In this document: positions 17,936 through 30,235 of the stretch, piece after piece
Numbering within the stretch: the stretch's first letter is position 1
Layout: every line of letters begins with the position of its first letter
Assembly (NCBI RefSeq): GCF_034347425.1
Contig: NZ_CP133779.1
Span: 1,860,001-1,924,000 of the forward strand
Direction of reading: 5' to 3'
Length of the DNA: 64,000 nucleotides
Origin: Undibacterium sp. CCC3.4
Lineage (GTDB): Bacteria; Pseudomonadota; Gammaproteobacteria; Burkholderiales; Burkholderiaceae_D
Translations under genes and position numbers: made by a program
The notes under the pieces: model-generated
Databases searched by the model: none
What the model was told of the DNA's origin: nothing
Seen by the model: only the letters and a program-made list of their open reading frames with translations

Positions 17936-17966
17936 CGCTCAGTAGCAGAGGGCAAACAACTGAGCG
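17936..17966. other. Stem-loop between convergent DUF3025 and chemoreceptor genes
   Basis: CGCTCAGT (17936-17943) and ACTGAGCG (17959-17966) are perfect 8-bp arms around a 15-nt loop. There is no T-run on either strand, so this may be a weak bidirectional transcript end and not a classical terminator. Confidence 0.4.
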
Positions 17967-17992
17967 CGGTGGTGGTGAGAAAATTGCTTCGA

Positions 17993-19597
17993 TTACAGCT
18001 GATTGAGCAGCAACAAGTCATGGGCATGATGGATAGTGCCTTTGCCTTCGAGCCGAAACAGGCTGACCAATTGCGCTAATCCCTGCGCTTGGTCTTGCAA
18101 GGATACCGAAGCGGTAGCGGCTTCTTCTACCAGCGCCGAATTCTGCTGCGTGGTGTCATCCATTTCGGTGATCGCTTGATTGACTTGGGCAATGCCCAGG
18201 CTTTGTTCGCGGCTGGCATGGGTAATGTCATGCATGATGGTACTGACTTGCGCGATGCTGTCGACGATCTCACTCATGGTGCTGCCGGCTTGCGCGACCA
18301 GTTTGCTGCCGGCCTGCACTTGGGTGACTGAGTCGCCGATGAGGCGGCTGATTTCTTTGGCGGCGGCGGCACTGCGTTGCGCCAAATTGCGTACTTCGCT
18401 GGCAACGACGGCGAAGCCGCGTCCTTGGTCGCCTGCTCTGGCAGCCTCGACGGCGGCATTCAGGGCCAGAATATTGGTTTGAAACGCGATGCTGTCGATG
18501 ACGCCGATGATCTCGGTAATTTTATGTGCGGACGCGTTTATTTCATGCATGGTTTGTACTACTTCGTGCACCACCGTTCCGCCTTTGGCGGCGACATCCG
18601 ATGCCGAGGCCGCCAAGCGATTGGCTTGTTGCGCATTGTCGGAATTCTGTTTGACGGTGGCGTTGAGTTGCTCCATCGATGCCGCCGTTTGTTCGAGCGC
18701 GCTGGCTTGGGCTTCGGTGCGGGCTGACAGATCGAGATTGCCGGCGGCAATTTGATCGGAGGCGCTGGCAATGGTGTCGGTGCCGGACCGTACTTGACTG
18801 ACCAGATGGGAAAGATTGTCGCGCATATGTTTCATTGTCGCCAGCAAGCTGCTGTGGTCGCCGTGGCGTAATTTGACTTCGACGCTGAGGTCGCCATCGG
18901 CAATGCGTGTTGCGATCGCTGCCGCATACGAGGGTTCGCCGCCTAGTTCTTGGAGCATGCTGCGAGCCAGCAGCCAGCTTGCCAGCGCACCGCACAGCAA
19001 GGCGCTGAAGCTGAGGATGAACAGCATGAGCTGGGTGCTCTGATAATTTTTTTCAATTTGCTGTGCCAAGTCATTCATGTGTGCGCGCTGCAGATCGAGT
19101 AAGTTTTTCAGCAGATTTTGATAATTGTTGGCCGCCGGTAGAAAAGCTGTGGCGATCAAGCCGTCGGCCTGCTGCGCATTTCCAGCCGCTTTTTCACTGA
19201 CGATTTGTTCGCGTACCGCGATGTAAGCGCTGCGTTGTGCGCGAATTTCTTCAAACAGTTTTTTTTCGTCTGCATCGCTGAGCAAGGCTTCGACTTGATT
19301 TTGCATGGCCGTGGCACCATTGGCGGTAGCGGCAGCATCCTCAGCAAAAAAAGCGGCCAGCCTTGCGTCACTGCTCTTGGCAATGGCGGTGGTGCGCCGC
19401 ACTGCTACTTGAATATAGCGATACCAGTCGGCGATCAAGCGTTCTTTCGCCAGCGGTTGCTGCATCATGATGCGGGTGTCATTGGTACTGGCGCGCAGTT
19501 TCCATTGGGCGAAACCGGTAGCAATAAACGATAAACAGAGAATCATGGCAAAGCAAAGGCCAAGCCGGGTGCTGATCTTGAGGTGTTGGGGCGTCAT
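17993..19597 (-). CDS. Methyl-accepting chemotaxis protein (copy 1)
   Basis: A 534-residue transmembrane chemoreceptor. The first helix is near residues 13-30 ([19 protein letters not shown]), followed by a four-helix-bundle type periplasmic domain of about 160 residues, a second helix ([22 protein letters not shown]), a HAMP linker and the cytoplasmic signalling coiled coil. The highly conserved hairpin is present: [45 protein letters not shown]. Methylation-region helices rich in E/Q flank it. No C-terminal NWETF-like CheR docking peptide is seen; the tail ends LLLLNQL. The ligand is unknown. It is similar in layout to the receptor encoded about 500 bp upstream on the same strand. Confidence 0.93.
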   Translation of the reverse strand: MTPQHLKISTRLGLCFAMILCLSFIATGFAQWKLRASTNDTRIMMQQPLAKERLIADWYRYIQVAVRRTTAIAKSSDARLAAFFAEDAAATANGATAMQNQVEALLSDADEKKLFEEIRAQRSAYIAVREQIVSEKAAGNAQQADGLIATAFLPAANNYQNLLKNLLDLQRAHMNDLAQQIEKNYQSTQLMLFILSFSALLCGALASWLLARSMLQELGGEPSYAAAIATRIADGDLSVEVKLRHGDHSSLLATMKHMRDNLSHLVSQVRSGTDTIASASDQIAAGNLDLSARTEAQASALEQTAASMEQLNATVKQNSDNAQQANRLAASASDVAAKGGTVVHEVVQTMHEINASAHKITEIIGVIDSIAFQTNILALNAAVEAARAGDQGRGFAVVASEVRNLAQRSAAAAKEISRLIGDSVTQVQAGSKLVAQAGSTMSEIVDSIAQVSTIMHDITHASREQSLGIAQVNQAITEMDDTTQQNSALVEEAATASVSLQDQAQGLAQLVSLFRLEGKGTIHHAHDLLLLNQL

Positions 19598-19702
19598 GGG
19601 TATTTTTGTTATTAGGTAGGCGTACCGAGTCGGGCGAATTTTTGTACGCAGGTGCGCGCATACCGCCGGGCATCGGCGGTCGTGCAGTAGACGTGAGGGC
19701 GA

Positions 19703-19954
19703 TCAGGCGCCGGTGTCGGCGGCTTGTAGTAAAGCGTACAACTGATCTTTCAAACTGATACGGACTTTCTTCAGTGCTTCGAGGGCGGCATCGGCCAGAT
19801 GCTCGACACCGGTTTCGGCACGATGGATAGCCTTATCGGTCTCATCATATTCGTCAAATAATTTGGCGAAATGGGCATTGCCGGTTTTGAGTGTATGGAT
19901 TTGGTCTTTGAATTCTGGGAAATCAAGGGCTAATGAATGATTGTCAACTTGCAT
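19703..19954 (-). CDS. YdcH/DUF465 family small protein
   Basis: An 83-residue, mostly helical protein of the YdcH (DUF465) family. The family core is visible as FPEFKDQIHTLKTGNAHFAKLFDEYDETDKAIHRAE, and the second helix continues through ALEALKKVRISLKDQLYALL. These proteins form short coiled coils; their role is not settled. The ribosome-binding site AGGAG lies about 5 nt before the ATG. It sits between two chemoreceptor genes on the same strand, and its leader holds two strong stem-loops. I draw no functional link to chemotaxis from position alone. Confidence 0.85.
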   Translation of the reverse strand: MQVDNHSLALDFPEFKDQIHTLKTGNAHFAKLFDEYDETDKAIHRAETGVEHLADAALEALKKVRISLKDQLYALLQAADTGA

Positions 19955-19983
19955 ACCGACTCCTGATCAAATGAGGGAAATTC

Positions 19984-20017
19984 CTTGGGGCCGCACAGTG
20001 ACTCCGTGCGCCCCAAG
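19984..20017. other. Strong stem-loop in the leader of the ydcH-like gene
   Basis: CTTGGGGCCGCAC (19984-19996) pairs with GTGCGCCCCAAG (20006-20017) with a single bulged C and a 9-nt loop. No T-run follows on the minus strand, so it is more likely a leader structure or processing site than a terminator. Confidence 0.5.
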
Positions 20018-20067
20018 TATTTGATATCTTATTGGCATGTGTGAAACGGGTGCTGATCTAGATCAAG

Positions 20068-20090
20068 TTGAGCGCAAACAGTGCGCTCAA
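20068..20090. other. Perfect 9-bp stem-loop downstream of chemoreceptor copy 2
   Basis: TTGAGCGCA (20068-20076) and TGCGCTCAA (20082-20090) are perfect arms around AACAG. It lies 15 bp past the stop of the minus-strand chemoreceptor. It could end that transcript or protect its 3' end, but has no U-run. Confidence 0.5.
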
Positions 20091-20104
20091 AGGGGATGAT
20101 CGAT

Positions 20105-21685
20105 TCAGACGCTGAGACGGCGCGCTTGATTTTGCTCTGACGGCAATTTGAAGATAGCCACCGCTTGGCTCAGTGAGAGCGCTTGATCTTTCATGCTCTC
20201 GGCCGCGGCCGCGGCTTGTTCTACCAGCGCGGCATTTTGCTGCGTCATTTCATCCATGTCGGCGATGGCGATGTTGATTTGTTCTATGCCATTGCTTTGT
20301 TCTGAACTGGCCGCACGCATATCGCGCATGATATCGGCCACGCGGCCGACGCTGCTGACGATGTCTTGCATGGTTTTACCGGCATCGTCGACGAGCAAGC
20401 TGCCTTGATCGACTTTGCCGACCGAATCATCGATCAATTGTTTGATTTCTTTGGCGGCGCTGGAGCTGCGGTGCGCCAGGTTTCTGACTTCCGAGGCGAC
20501 GACGGCAAAGCCGCGGCCTTGTTCGCCGGCCCGCGCGGCTTCGACCGCGGCATTGAGGGCGAGGATATTGGTTTGGAAAGCGATGCCATCGATGACACTG
20601 ATAATGTCGACGATTTTGCGTGAGCTGGCCTTGATCGATGCCATCGTCAACACCACTTGCCCGACTACTTGCCCACCTTTTTGCGCGACACTGCTGGCCG
20701 AGGTGACCAAGTCATTGGCCAGACCGGCATTGTCGGCATTCTTTCTGACTGTGTCGGTCAATTCTTCCATCGAGCTGGCGGTTTCTTCCAGCGAGCTCGC
20801 TTGTGACTCGGTACGGTTGGAGAGGTCGGAATTGCCGATGGCAATTTCTTGCGAGGCGACGGTGATGGCATCGGTGCCGGTTTTAATTTGAGCCACGGTG
20901 GTGAGCAGATTATTTTGCATCTGCGTCAGTGCACGTAATAATTCACCGATTTCATCGCTGGCCGAGGCATCGATGTGCAGGCTCAGATCGCTGTTGGCAA
21001 TGCGGTTAGCCACGGTGACCGCCTGTTTGAGTGGGCCGATGATGCTGCGGGCAATCAGCCAAGCGGCGGCGGCACCGAGTGCGAGCGTGAGCAAGCCAAC
21101 GATGAGCATGCTGGCCATGGAGCGATGATAATTGGTCAGCGATTCATCGTAAGCCGTTTGCATCGCCGTATGTTGTTGTTGCGCCAGCGATGACAGTTCG
21201 CCCGTCCATTTTTCATGCGGTGGCAGGAACTCGCTTTGCAGTGTTGCCGAGGCATCGAAGTAATTGCCTTCAGTAACCATGGTTTGGATTTTTTTGGCAA
21301 TCCCCAGCACTTGTTGCTTGTCATCCAGCGCATGTTTCAAGGTGCTGATGCCGGCTTCATCGTCGATCAGCTTTTTCGCTGCTAACTCTGATTTTTCGTA
21401 GGCAGCCAGCAGTGCCGTCAAACGCTGTGATTCGCTTTTCGCTTCGGCCGAGTCGCGCGGCGCGCACATTTTTCGTAGCACCAGCGCCAGTCCGCGAGCT
21501 TGCTCGCGCATTTCGGTCGCGGCGGCCAGACTGGCGACTTTGGTTTGGAAAATGTATTCGGTCGAGGCATGTAACTGGCTCATTTTGAACAAGGCCAGCA
21601 GTAGCAAAGCACTGGTAAACAGCAAGACTGAACCGAAGCCAATCAAGAGGCGGATGCGAATGTTAACGTGAGCGAGTGCATTCAT
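20105..21685 (-). CDS. Methyl-accepting chemotaxis protein (copy 2)
   Basis: A 526-residue transmembrane chemoreceptor. The first helix is [21 protein letters not shown] (residues about 14-34), followed by a periplasmic helical domain with one Cys ([12 protein letters not shown]). The second helix is [23 protein letters not shown], followed by a HAMP domain and the signalling domain with [45 protein letters not shown]. The tail is [10 protein letters not shown], without an NWETF-like pentapeptide. I chose ATG 21685 ([17 protein letters not shown]), because the longer frame adds 27 aromatic residues without family likeness. It is probably a recent or functional paralogue of copy 1, differing mainly in the periplasmic domain. 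Confidence 0.92.
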   Translation of the reverse strand: MNALAHVNIRIRLLIGFGSVLLFTSALLLLALFKMSQLHASTEYIFQTKVASLAAATEMREQARGLALVLRKMCAPRDSAEAKSESQRLTALLAAYEKSELAAKKLIDDEAGISTLKHALDDKQQVLGIAKKIQTMVTEGNYFDASATLQSEFLPPHEKWTGELSSLAQQQHTAMQTAYDESLTNYHRSMASMLIVGLLTLALGAAAAWLIARSIIGPLKQAVTVANRIANSDLSLHIDASASDEIGELLRALTQMQNNLLTTVAQIKTGTDAITVASQEIAIGNSDLSNRTESQASSLEETASSMEELTDTVRKNADNAGLANDLVTSASSVAQKGGQVVGQVVLTMASIKASSRKIVDIISVIDGIAFQTNILALNAAVEAARAGEQGRGFAVVASEVRNLAHRSSSAAKEIKQLIDDSVGKVDQGSLLVDDAGKTMQDIVSSVGRVADIMRDMRAASSEQSNGIEQINIAIADMDEMTQQNAALVEQAAAAAESMKDQALSLSQAVAIFKLPSEQNQARRLSV

Positions 21686-22051
21686 AATGAGTCTCAGTGT
21701 TGGGAAAAACAAACAATAAATTTTTTTTTGTGGACCAATCGGCACAGCAACAAAAAACCACCGCAATAGACTGTGAGCAAGGCTACCGGATGTACGGAAA
21801 ACGATACGAAAAAGTCTGAATAATTATCTTATGCACAAAAAAAATTGTGCAATTGAATATAGAAAGCGTTTTCAGCGCGCGCAGTGATAGTTTGCGAAAC
21901 GCAATACTTACTTTACTGGATTTTTCGCTAAATTGCTCAAATGAAAATCTGCTGAGGAGCGGGGGAGCGGGGGAGATGAGGTCGGCACCAGGCCGTCAGA
22001 GCGAACAGACAGCGCCGCCGTTGGCGGCACTGCGCAGGAAGTGCTGATTAA
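21686..22051. other. Intergenic region, chemoreceptor promoter side
   Basis: This 366-bp gap separates the DUF2147 gene from chemoreceptor copy 2. It holds a small palindrome TGCACAA-A6-TTGTGCA (21832-21851), a purine-rich tandem repeat GAGCGGGG (about 21954-21980), and a GCCGCC-gtt-GGCGGC stem near 22010 that could end the DUF2147 transcript. I see no convincing gene and no clear sigma-28 promoter. Confidence 0.5.
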
Positions 22052-22516
22052 TTATGGTTCGCGCAGCCAGATTTGCGAACGACCGAACAAGGGTGCCCCG
22101 ATGTAACCACGCACATTGAGTTTTGTGGCGTTTTCCAAAAAGGACAGTTTGCTGCGATACAGCTTGCCGTTGGCCGGGTCGAGAATTTTTCCGCCGGTAT
22201 ATTCATCGCCATCTTTTTTCAAGCCGAACAAAATGGTCATGCCGATGATGGGCTGGTCTTTGTTCGCGCCTTCGCATTTGTCGCACTTCGGGTTGCTGTC
22301 GGCACCGGGTTCGAGAAACAGTTTTTCGATTTTTCCTTGTAATTCGCCAGCGTTGTCGCTGATGCGTATCAAGGCTTTCGGCTTGCCGCTTTTATCGTCT
22401 ATGCTTTTCCACAACCCGACCGGAGAGTCTTGGGCATGTGCAGCGGGCGCGGTGGCCAGCGTTAACAACAAGGGAAGTATCAATGCCGGCAATGCGGCGG
22501 AGCGGAAAGTTTTCAT
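22052..22516 (-). CDS. DUF2147 family exported protein
   Basis: A 154-residue secreted protein of the DUF2147 family. A Sec signal of about 28 residues ends APAAHA. The mature protein has the family pattern SPVGLWKSIDDKSGKPKALIRI near the start, a PKCDKCEG pair of cysteines, GMTILFGLKKDGDEYTGGKILDPANGKLYRSKLSF, and NVRGYIGAPLFGRSQIWLR at the C-terminus. The fold resembles lipocalin-like beta barrels; the function is unknown. GGAGA stands before ATG 22516, which fixes the start. It lies downstream of valS on the same strand, separated by a strong hairpin. Confidence 0.85.
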   Translation of the reverse strand: MKTFRSAALPALILPLLLTLATAPAAHAQDSPVGLWKSIDDKSGKPKALIRISDNAGELQGKIEKLFLEPGADSNPKCDKCEGANKDQPIIGMTILFGLKKDGDEYTGGKILDPANGKLYRSKLSFLENATKLNVRGYIGAPLFGRSQIWLREP

Positions 22517-22594
22517 GATGTCTCCAAGTGTGTGGATGTGATATATGGGAACGCCTGAGATCAATCTCTGATGCGCCCCTTGTCTCTTCAATCA

Positions 22595-22627
22595 TTGTAC
22601 GTGGCAGCACAGGCTGACCACGTACAA
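22595..22627. terminator. Hairpin between valS and the DUF2147 gene
   Basis: TTGTACGTGG (22595-22604) and CCACGTACAA (22618-22627) are perfect 10-bp arms around 13 nt. It sits past the valS stop on the minus strand. The U-run is poor, so termination strength is uncertain. Confidence 0.5.
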
Positions 22628-22668
22628 GAATTTTAGAGCAAGTCCTTTAAACTTGGTTCCGTCACAAA

Positions 22669-25494
22669 TTATGCCGCCGCTAATTTGGCGTATTGCTCAC
22701 GCAATTTCACCAGTGTTGCGGAGAAATTAGCCATGCGTTCTTTCTCTTGCTCGACTACCGCAGCCGGTGCCCGGGCGACGAAACTTTCATTGCCGAGCTT
22801 GGTGGCAGCTTTGCTGATTTCATTATCGAGGCGGGTGATTTCTTTGCCCAAACGCTCGCGCTCGGCAGCGACATCGATTTCGACCTTGAGCATGAGTTTG
22901 GTTTCGCCGACGATGGAGGTCGGTGCCGGTGATTCGGGCAATTGATCGACGACGTGCACCTCGGATAATTTCGCCAGTGCCAGCAGATATGGTGCGAAGG
23001 ATTCCAAACGCAGCTTGTCGTTGGCATTGGCAGCTTGCAATAACAACGGTACCCGTAAGGCCGGGGATAATTGCATTTCACCGCGCAGATTGCGGCAGGC
23101 ATCGGTCATGATTTTCAGCGCTTGCATCCAGGCTTCGGCTTCGACATCGATGTTGGCGGCCACGGCCAGCGGATAGGCTTGTAACATGATGGTGTCGCCG
23201 GCTGGATTGAGTTGTTTGCCAGCCAGCGGTGCCACGGTTTGCCACAGTTCTTCGGTGACAAATGGAATTACCGGATGGGCCAGACGCAAAGTGACTTCGA
23301 GTACGCGCAACAGTGTGCGGCGGGTGGCGCGTTGTTGCGCTTCGCTGCCGTGCTGTACCTGAACTTTGGCCACTTCGAGATACCAGTCACAATATTCATC
23401 CCAAACGAATTTATATATGGCTGAGGCGATGTTATCGAAACGGTAGTCGGCGAAGCCTTTTTCGATCTCACTTTCGCTGCGCTGCAAAGTCGAGATGATC
23501 CAGCGATCTGCGGCCGAGTACTCGAGTTCCGGCGCATTCTGCTCGTAAGCAAATCCGCAGTCTTTGCCTTCGGTGTTCATCAATACGAAACGCGTGGCAT
23601 TCCAGAGTTTGTTACAGAAATTGCGATAGCCTTCGCAGCGACCGAGATCGAAATTGATGTTACGACCGAGCGAGGCATAGCTGGCCATGGTGAAGCGCAG
23701 CGCATCGGTGCCGTAGGCTGGAATGCCATCGGCGAATTCTTTGCGCGTGGCTTTTTCTATCGCACTCGCTTGCTTCGGATTCATCAAGCCGACCGTGCGC
23801 TTGGCCACCAGGGCATCGAGTTCTATGCCGTCGATCAAATCGATCGGGTCGAGCGTATTGCCCTTCGATTTAGACATTTTCTGGCCACTGGAATCGCGCA
23901 CCAAACCATGGATGTAGACGGTGTTGAACGGTACTTTTCCGGTGAAGTGAGTGGTCATCATGACCATGCGCGCGACCCAGAAGAAAATGATGTCGAAACC
24001 GGTAACCAGCACCGAGGAGGGCAGGAAGTGTTGCATGTCCGGGGTTTCGGCTGGCCAGCCCATGGTTGAGAATGGCACTAAGGCCGAAGAGAACCAGGTA
24101 TCGAGCACATCTTGGTCGCGTGTGAGTGTGCCGTGATAGCCAGCTGCTGTGGCTTGACTGCGCGCCGCTGCTTCATCGCGGGCGACGAACAGTTCGCCGT
24201 TGTCGCCGTACCAAGCTGGAATCTGATGGCCCCACCACAATTGACGCGAAATACACCAATCTTGGATATTGTTGAGCCAGTGATTGTAGGTGGTGGTCCA
24301 ATTTTCCGGGACGAATTTGATTTCGCCATCGGCAACTTTTTGCAATGCCACTTCAGCGATCGATTTGCCGGGAAAGTGTGTGCCTTCCGGGGCGGCCTTA
24401 CTCATTGCCATGAACCATTGATCTGTCAGCATCGGTTCGATGATGGTATTGGTACGATCACCGCGTGGCACCATGAGTTTATGTGGTTTAACTTCAGCCA
24501 ACAAACCTTGGGCATCGAGGTCGGCTACAACTTGTTTTCTGGCAACGAATCTATCCATGCCTTGGTAGGCCAGCGGGGCATTCTCGTTGATCTTGGCTTC
24601 GAGTGTCATGATGGAAATCAATTCCAAACCATGGCGCTGTCCGACGGCATAATCGTTGAGATCATGCGCCGGGGTGATTTTGACGCAGCCGGTGCCGAAT
24701 TCTTTGTCGACATAGCTGTCGGCGATGAGAGGGATTTCGCGCTCGGTCAGTGGCAATTTCAGCAGTTTGCCGACCAAATGGGCGTAGCGCTCGTCGGTCG
24801 GGTCGACCGCCACGGCGACGTCGCCGAGCAGGGTTTCCGGCCGTGTGGTGGCAACGGTCAAGTGGCCGCTGCCATCGGCGAATGGATAGCGGATGTGCCA
24901 CATGAAGCCATCTTCTTCTTCCGAGATGACTTCGAGGTCAGAGACCGCCGTGCCGAGTACCGGATCCCAGTGTACCAAGCGTTTGCCACGGTAAATCAGA
25001 CCTTGTTCGACCAGACGCACGAATACTTCCGTCACTGATTGCGAGCGTTCGGCATCCATGGTGAAGTATTCACGGTCCCAGTCGGCCGAAGCGCCGAGGC
25101 GGCGCATTTGGCCGGTGATGCTGGAACCCGATTTTTCTTTCCATTCCCAGACTTTTTCGAGGAATTTTTCGCGGCCGAGATCGTGGCGCGATATTTTCTG
25201 GGCATCGAGTTGTCGTTCTACTACGATTTGGGTAGCGATGCCGGCGTGGTCGGTGCCGGGAATCCAGGCGGTATTGTAGCCACGCATACGGTAATAACGT
25301 GTCAAGCCATCCATGATGGTTTGGTTGAACGCATGGCCCATGTGCAAGGTGCCGGTAACATTCGGCGGTGGCAGTTGGATTGAGAACGATGGTTTGCCGT
25401 CATCCATGCTGGCAGCAAAATAGCCGCGCTGTTCCCAAGTAGTACGCCAGTTTTTTTCTATGTCGGCCGGTTCGAAAGACTTCGCTAGTTCCAT
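22669..25494 (-). CDS. valS: Valyl-tRNA synthetase
   Basis: A 941-residue class I aminoacyl-tRNA synthetase that charges tRNA-Val. The HIGH motif appears as [15 protein letters not shown] (about 44-58) and KMSKS as [16 protein letters not shown] (about 541). The CP1 editing domain carries [17 protein letters not shown], and [17 protein letters not shown] and [15 protein letters not shown] flank the catalytic site. The C-terminal ~70 residues form the ValRS-typical coiled-coil arm ([23 protein letters not shown]). Length fits the bacterial family. No T-box-like leader is seen. Confidence 0.96.
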   Translation of the reverse strand: MELAKSFEPADIEKNWRTTWEQRGYFAASMDDGKPSFSIQLPPPNVTGTLHMGHAFNQTIMDGLTRYYRMRGYNTAWIPGTDHAGIATQIVVERQLDAQKISRHDLGREKFLEKVWEWKEKSGSSITGQMRRLGASADWDREYFTMDAERSQSVTEVFVRLVEQGLIYRGKRLVHWDPVLGTAVSDLEVISEEEDGFMWHIRYPFADGSGHLTVATTRPETLLGDVAVAVDPTDERYAHLVGKLLKLPLTEREIPLIADSYVDKEFGTGCVKITPAHDLNDYAVGQRHGLELISIMTLEAKINENAPLAYQGMDRFVARKQVVADLDAQGLLAEVKPHKLMVPRGDRTNTIIEPMLTDQWFMAMSKAAPEGTHFPGKSIAEVALQKVADGEIKFVPENWTTTYNHWLNNIQDWCISRQLWWGHQIPAWYGDNGELFVARDEAAARSQATAAGYHGTLTRDQDVLDTWFSSALVPFSTMGWPAETPDMQHFLPSSVLVTGFDIIFFWVARMVMMTTHFTGKVPFNTVYIHGLVRDSSGQKMSKSKGNTLDPIDLIDGIELDALVAKRTVGLMNPKQASAIEKATRKEFADGIPAYGTDALRFTMASYASLGRNINFDLGRCEGYRNFCNKLWNATRFVLMNTEGKDCGFAYEQNAPELEYSAADRWIISTLQRSESEIEKGFADYRFDNIASAIYKFVWDEYCDWYLEVAKVQVQHGSEAQQRATRRTLLRVLEVTLRLAHPVIPFVTEELWQTVAPLAGKQLNPAGDTIMLQAYPLAVAANIDVEAEAWMQALKIMTDACRNLRGEMQLSPALRVPLLLQAANANDKLRLESFAPYLLALAKLSEVHVVDQLPESPAPTSIVGETKLMLKVEIDVAAERERLGKEITRLDNEISKAATKLGNESFVARAPAAVVEQEKERMANFSATLVKLREQYAKLAAA

Positions 25495-25717
25495 GATTGT
25501 CTGCTGTTAGTGTGGGCAATCGTTGATTATAAAGGACAGTGGCGCTGCACATACCGCTATCGGCACGGTTTTGCGCGTCTGAGCGTGGGAAAACTGTGGG
25601 ACTTTGACGACGTGAACGCGGCAAACCCTGCGTTTCGCAGCAATTTTTTTACCTTGTTCACGTATGATGTTAGGATGAAAACTCGGCGTTCCCCATTTAT
25701 TGTTTGTCTATTTCTCC

Positions 25718-27799
25718 ATGCTCAATAAAAAGTTTTCGTTTGTGCCCGCGTTGTGCCTACTGTTCTTACTCAATTTGGCAGTATTGAGTCAGACGGTACG
25801 CGCCGACGAGCAGGCGGAAATTGCTTATATTGCCACGATGATGAGTTTGGCCGATACCGATAACGCCGAAGCCTTGAAACGTTTGGATGCGTATCAGCGC
25901 AAGCATGCCGGGGCTTCTGCGCGCTTGCGCTTGGAATTACTCAAAGCCTTGGCCAGCGTGTATTTCGACGCCGGCAATATGAGTGCTGGCGCGCCAGTCT
26001 TGCAAGAGTTGGCCAGTCTGGCCGAGCGTGAACATGATGAAGATGGCCGCAACTTGGCGCAAATCATGGCGAGTTACCAAGCGATCGATGGCAGTGAACC
26101 GGATAAAGGTTTGAAGCAATTGCATCAAATCTTGGCCAATCTTTCGGCTAAGGCCAGTCCCGAAGTGCGCATGTATTTGCATAGCGCCTTAGGACGTGCT
26201 TACTATGTGATGGGCAATTTCGATCTTGCGCTCAAGTATTATCTGCAAGCACTGAGCTTGACTGATACCTTGCCGTATCATCAGGTTGAGAGCCGTTTAC
26301 GACGTCTCGACGCCATCGCCAAGCTCTATACCAGCATGAAAGATCCGGAAAAAGCCTTAGCCACAGTCGAAGAGGCATTTGAGATTTCACCGCTGGCACG
26401 CACACCGAAAATTCTGGCCTCGCTGAGTATCAGTCAAGGTATTGCCTACACCGATTTACATCGCAACAAGGAAGCGATTGCTGCGTATCAACGGGCTTTG
26501 AAAATTTCGCGTGAAGCCGGCATGGCTTCGTTGGAAGTGATGAGCCTCCTCAATATCAGTGATTACTATCTGGTGTTGGCCGATTACAAAAATGCCGAAT
26601 TGTATGCCCGCAAGAGTCTGCCGAAAGCCGAAACTATCGGTGATTCGCACATGATTGCCGTAGCCAAAGCTAACCTCGGCTTCGCTCTGGCTGGGCAAGG
26701 CAAAGTCGAGCAGGGGGTGGAATTGATCAACGCGGTCGTGCAAGCATTTCTTGCCGCCGATTTGAAAACCGATGCCGAGTCTTTGCTCGGTGAATTGGCC
26801 GGTACCTATGAAAAAGCCGGCATGTATCGCGAAGCGCTGGCGCGCTTGCGCCAGCAACAAGCACTCAGTGATGAATTATTTCGTGCCGACCGCTCGAAAG
26901 CAGTGGCCAGCTTGCAAGAGTCGTTCAATGCCGAGCAGCGGCAAAAGCAGATTCAATTGCTGGCGAAAGAAAATGCTTTGAAGGACGCCGATATCCGTAA
27001 CCATCGCTTGCAACAACTGGTCGCTTTGCTGGCCGCCGCTTTGATGGTGCTGGTCGCTTGCTGTGGATTTTTACTGTATCGGCGCGTGCAGCGTATCAAT
27101 AAGCAATTGCGTGAAGCCAATACTCAGCTGGAATTTCATGCCATTCGTGATCCGCTGACCGGCTTGCATAACCGCCGCGCATTCTTGGAAATGATGAAGC
27201 TCCGTGTGGCCGAGGCTCAAGCCGAGCGGCGTGACGGCAGCGACGATTATCCGGCTTGTTTGATTTTGCTCGATATCGATCACTTCAAGCAAATTAATGA
27301 CAGCCTCGGCCATGCCGCTGGGGACACGGTATTAATCGAAGTGGCGGCACGTTTGCGCAAGGCGGTGCGCGATACGGATATGATTTTGCGTTGGGGAGGA
27401 GAAGAGTTTCTGGTATTTTCACCGAAATCGAACCCGGCACAGATAGCCGGTTTGGTCGAGCGAGTCTTGTACTCGGTCGGGGCCGAAACGATCTGCGTTA
27501 GTGAGCGGCAACTTCAGGTGACGCTGACGGCTGGGTTTATTTTACTGCCATTTTCTGATGTCGATGAAAACTTGTTCGGTTGGCAAAAAGCCTTGCAGAT
27601 TGCCGATATGGCGCTGTATTTGGGCAAAGCCAACGGCCGTAATCGCGCGTATGGGGTAACGGCCTTGCTGCAGCCGGCCGCCATCGTGTTGCCACTGTTG
27701 GAAGAAGATTTGGCGGCGGCGGTGGCGGCCGGCATGCTCGAACTCGTGGAAGTCGCCGGGCCGATGAAGCTCGATTTGGCACAAATAAAAAGCGCCTGA
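25718..27799 (+). CDS. Diguanylate cyclase with periplasmic TPR region
   Basis: A 693-residue membrane sensor predicted to make c-di-GMP. A signal sequence (about 1-29) exports an N-terminal sensor region of about 400 residues built of TPR-like repeats (for example ALGRAYYVMGNFDLALKYYLQAL and ISQGIAYTDLHRNKEAIAAYQRAL). A short coiled coil, one transmembrane helix (about 434-455) and a cytoplasmic GGDEF domain follow. The catalytic motif is GGEEF at about 560, and a complete inhibitory I-site RDTD stands five residues before it. LTGLHNRRAF and LLDIDHFKQINDSLGH are intact, so the cyclase should be active and feedback-inhibited. ATG 25718 replaces an upstream in-frame TTG at 25700. Confidence 0.9.
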   Translation: MLNKKFSFVPALCLLFLLNLAVLSQTVRADEQAEIAYIATMMSLADTDNAEALKRLDAYQRKHAGASARLRLELLKALASVYFDAGNMSAGAPVLQELASLAEREHDEDGRNLAQIMASYQAIDGSEPDKGLKQLHQILANLSAKASPEVRMYLHSALGRAYYVMGNFDLALKYYLQALSLTDTLPYHQVESRLRRLDAIAKLYTSMKDPEKALATVEEAFEISPLARTPKILASLSISQGIAYTDLHRNKEAIAAYQRALKISREAGMASLEVMSLLNISDYYLVLADYKNAELYARKSLPKAETIGDSHMIAVAKANLGFALAGQGKVEQGVELINAVVQAFLAADLKTDAESLLGELAGTYEKAGMYREALARLRQQQALSDELFRADRSKAVASLQESFNAEQRQKQIQLLAKENALKDADIRNHRLQQLVALLAAALMVLVACCGFLLYRRVQRINKQLREANTQLEFHAIRDPLTGLHNRRAFLEMMKLRVAEAQAERRDGSDDYPACLILLDIDHFKQINDSLGHAAGDTVLIEVAARLRKAVRDTDMILRWGGEEFLVFSPKSNPAQIAGLVERVLYSVGAETICVSERQLQVTLTAGFILLPFSDVDENLFGWQKALQIADMALYLGKANGRNRAYGVTALLQPAAIVLPLLEEDLAAAVAAGMLELVEVAGPMKLDLAQIKSA

Positions 27800-27821
27800 G
27801 GCAAACAAGGGCCTGGCACAT

Positions 27822-27852
27822 TTGCGCTATTGTTTCTAATTGCGGCTATAAT
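27822..27852 (+). promoter_or_regulatory. Putative promoter of the thi operon
   Basis: TATAAT at 27847-27852 with TTGCGC at 27822-27827 (19-bp spacer) stands about 50 bp before the TPP riboswitch. The -10 is perfect; the -35 is weak and its spacing long. Confidence 0.5.
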
Positions 27853-27902
27853 GCGCTCTGTTGTGACAGACCAGTCCGTACTGGGCGGTTTGAATTTCAA
27901 CA

Positions 27903-27990
27903 ATGCTAGGGGTCCTGACATCATGCTGATGTCGGGTGAGAAATACCCTCGAACCTGATCTGGATAATGCCAGCGAAGGGAAGCCGCTGT
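27903..27990 (+). ncRNA. TPP riboswitch (THI element) upstream of thiC
   Basis: The leader contains the conserved thiamin pyrophosphate aptamer pieces in order: GGGGTCC at the 5' stem, GGGTGAGAAATACCC (the pyrimidine-sensing helix core with TGAGA), GAACCTGATCTGGATAATG and CCAGCGAAGGGAAGC. These are the THI-box signatures. In betaproteobacteria such elements usually act on translation or on early termination of thiC mRNA. About 90 nt separate the aptamer from the thiC start, enough for an expression platform, but I did not resolve its structure. Confidence 0.95.
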
Positions 27991-27992
27991 AA

Positions 27993-29993
<2,001 letters not shown>

Positions 29994-29995
29994 GC

Positions 29996-30199
29996 ATGAT
30001 GGCGCTGCAATTGAACGGGGCGCCGCATCGGCTGCCCCTCGGTAGCCGTCTCGACCAGCTCATCGCCAGTTTGGATTTGGCGCAGCAAGCGATTGCGGTG
30101 GCTGTCAATCGCCGCATCATTGCGCGTTCACTGTGGAGCACGCACTTGCTGCAGGACGGCGATCAGGTCGAGGTGGTGCGTGCCATCGGCGGCGGTTGA
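29996..30199 (+). CDS. thiS: Sulfur carrier protein ThiS
   Basis: A 67-residue beta-grasp ubiquitin-like protein ending in the required di-glycine (RAIGGG), whose terminal Gly becomes a thiocarboxylate and donates sulfur for the thiazole ring. AVAVNRRIIARSLWSTHLLQDGDQVEVVRAIGGG is the family C-terminal half. It starts 2 nt after thiC with two consecutive ATGs (29996, 29999), either of which could be used. ThiG, its partner, follows 36 nt downstream. Confidence 0.93.
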   Translation: MMALQLNGAPHRLPLGSRLDQLIASLDLAQQAIAVAVNRRIIARSLWSTHLLQDGDQVEVVRAIGGG

Positions 30200-30235
30200 G
30201 TGCGCAAGCCATGACTGAAAATACAAGGATACCCC

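Noticed and set aside
21954..21980. GAGCGGGG tandem repeat as a functional site
   Set aside because: Two copies of an 8-nt purine-rich unit are too short to separate from chance.
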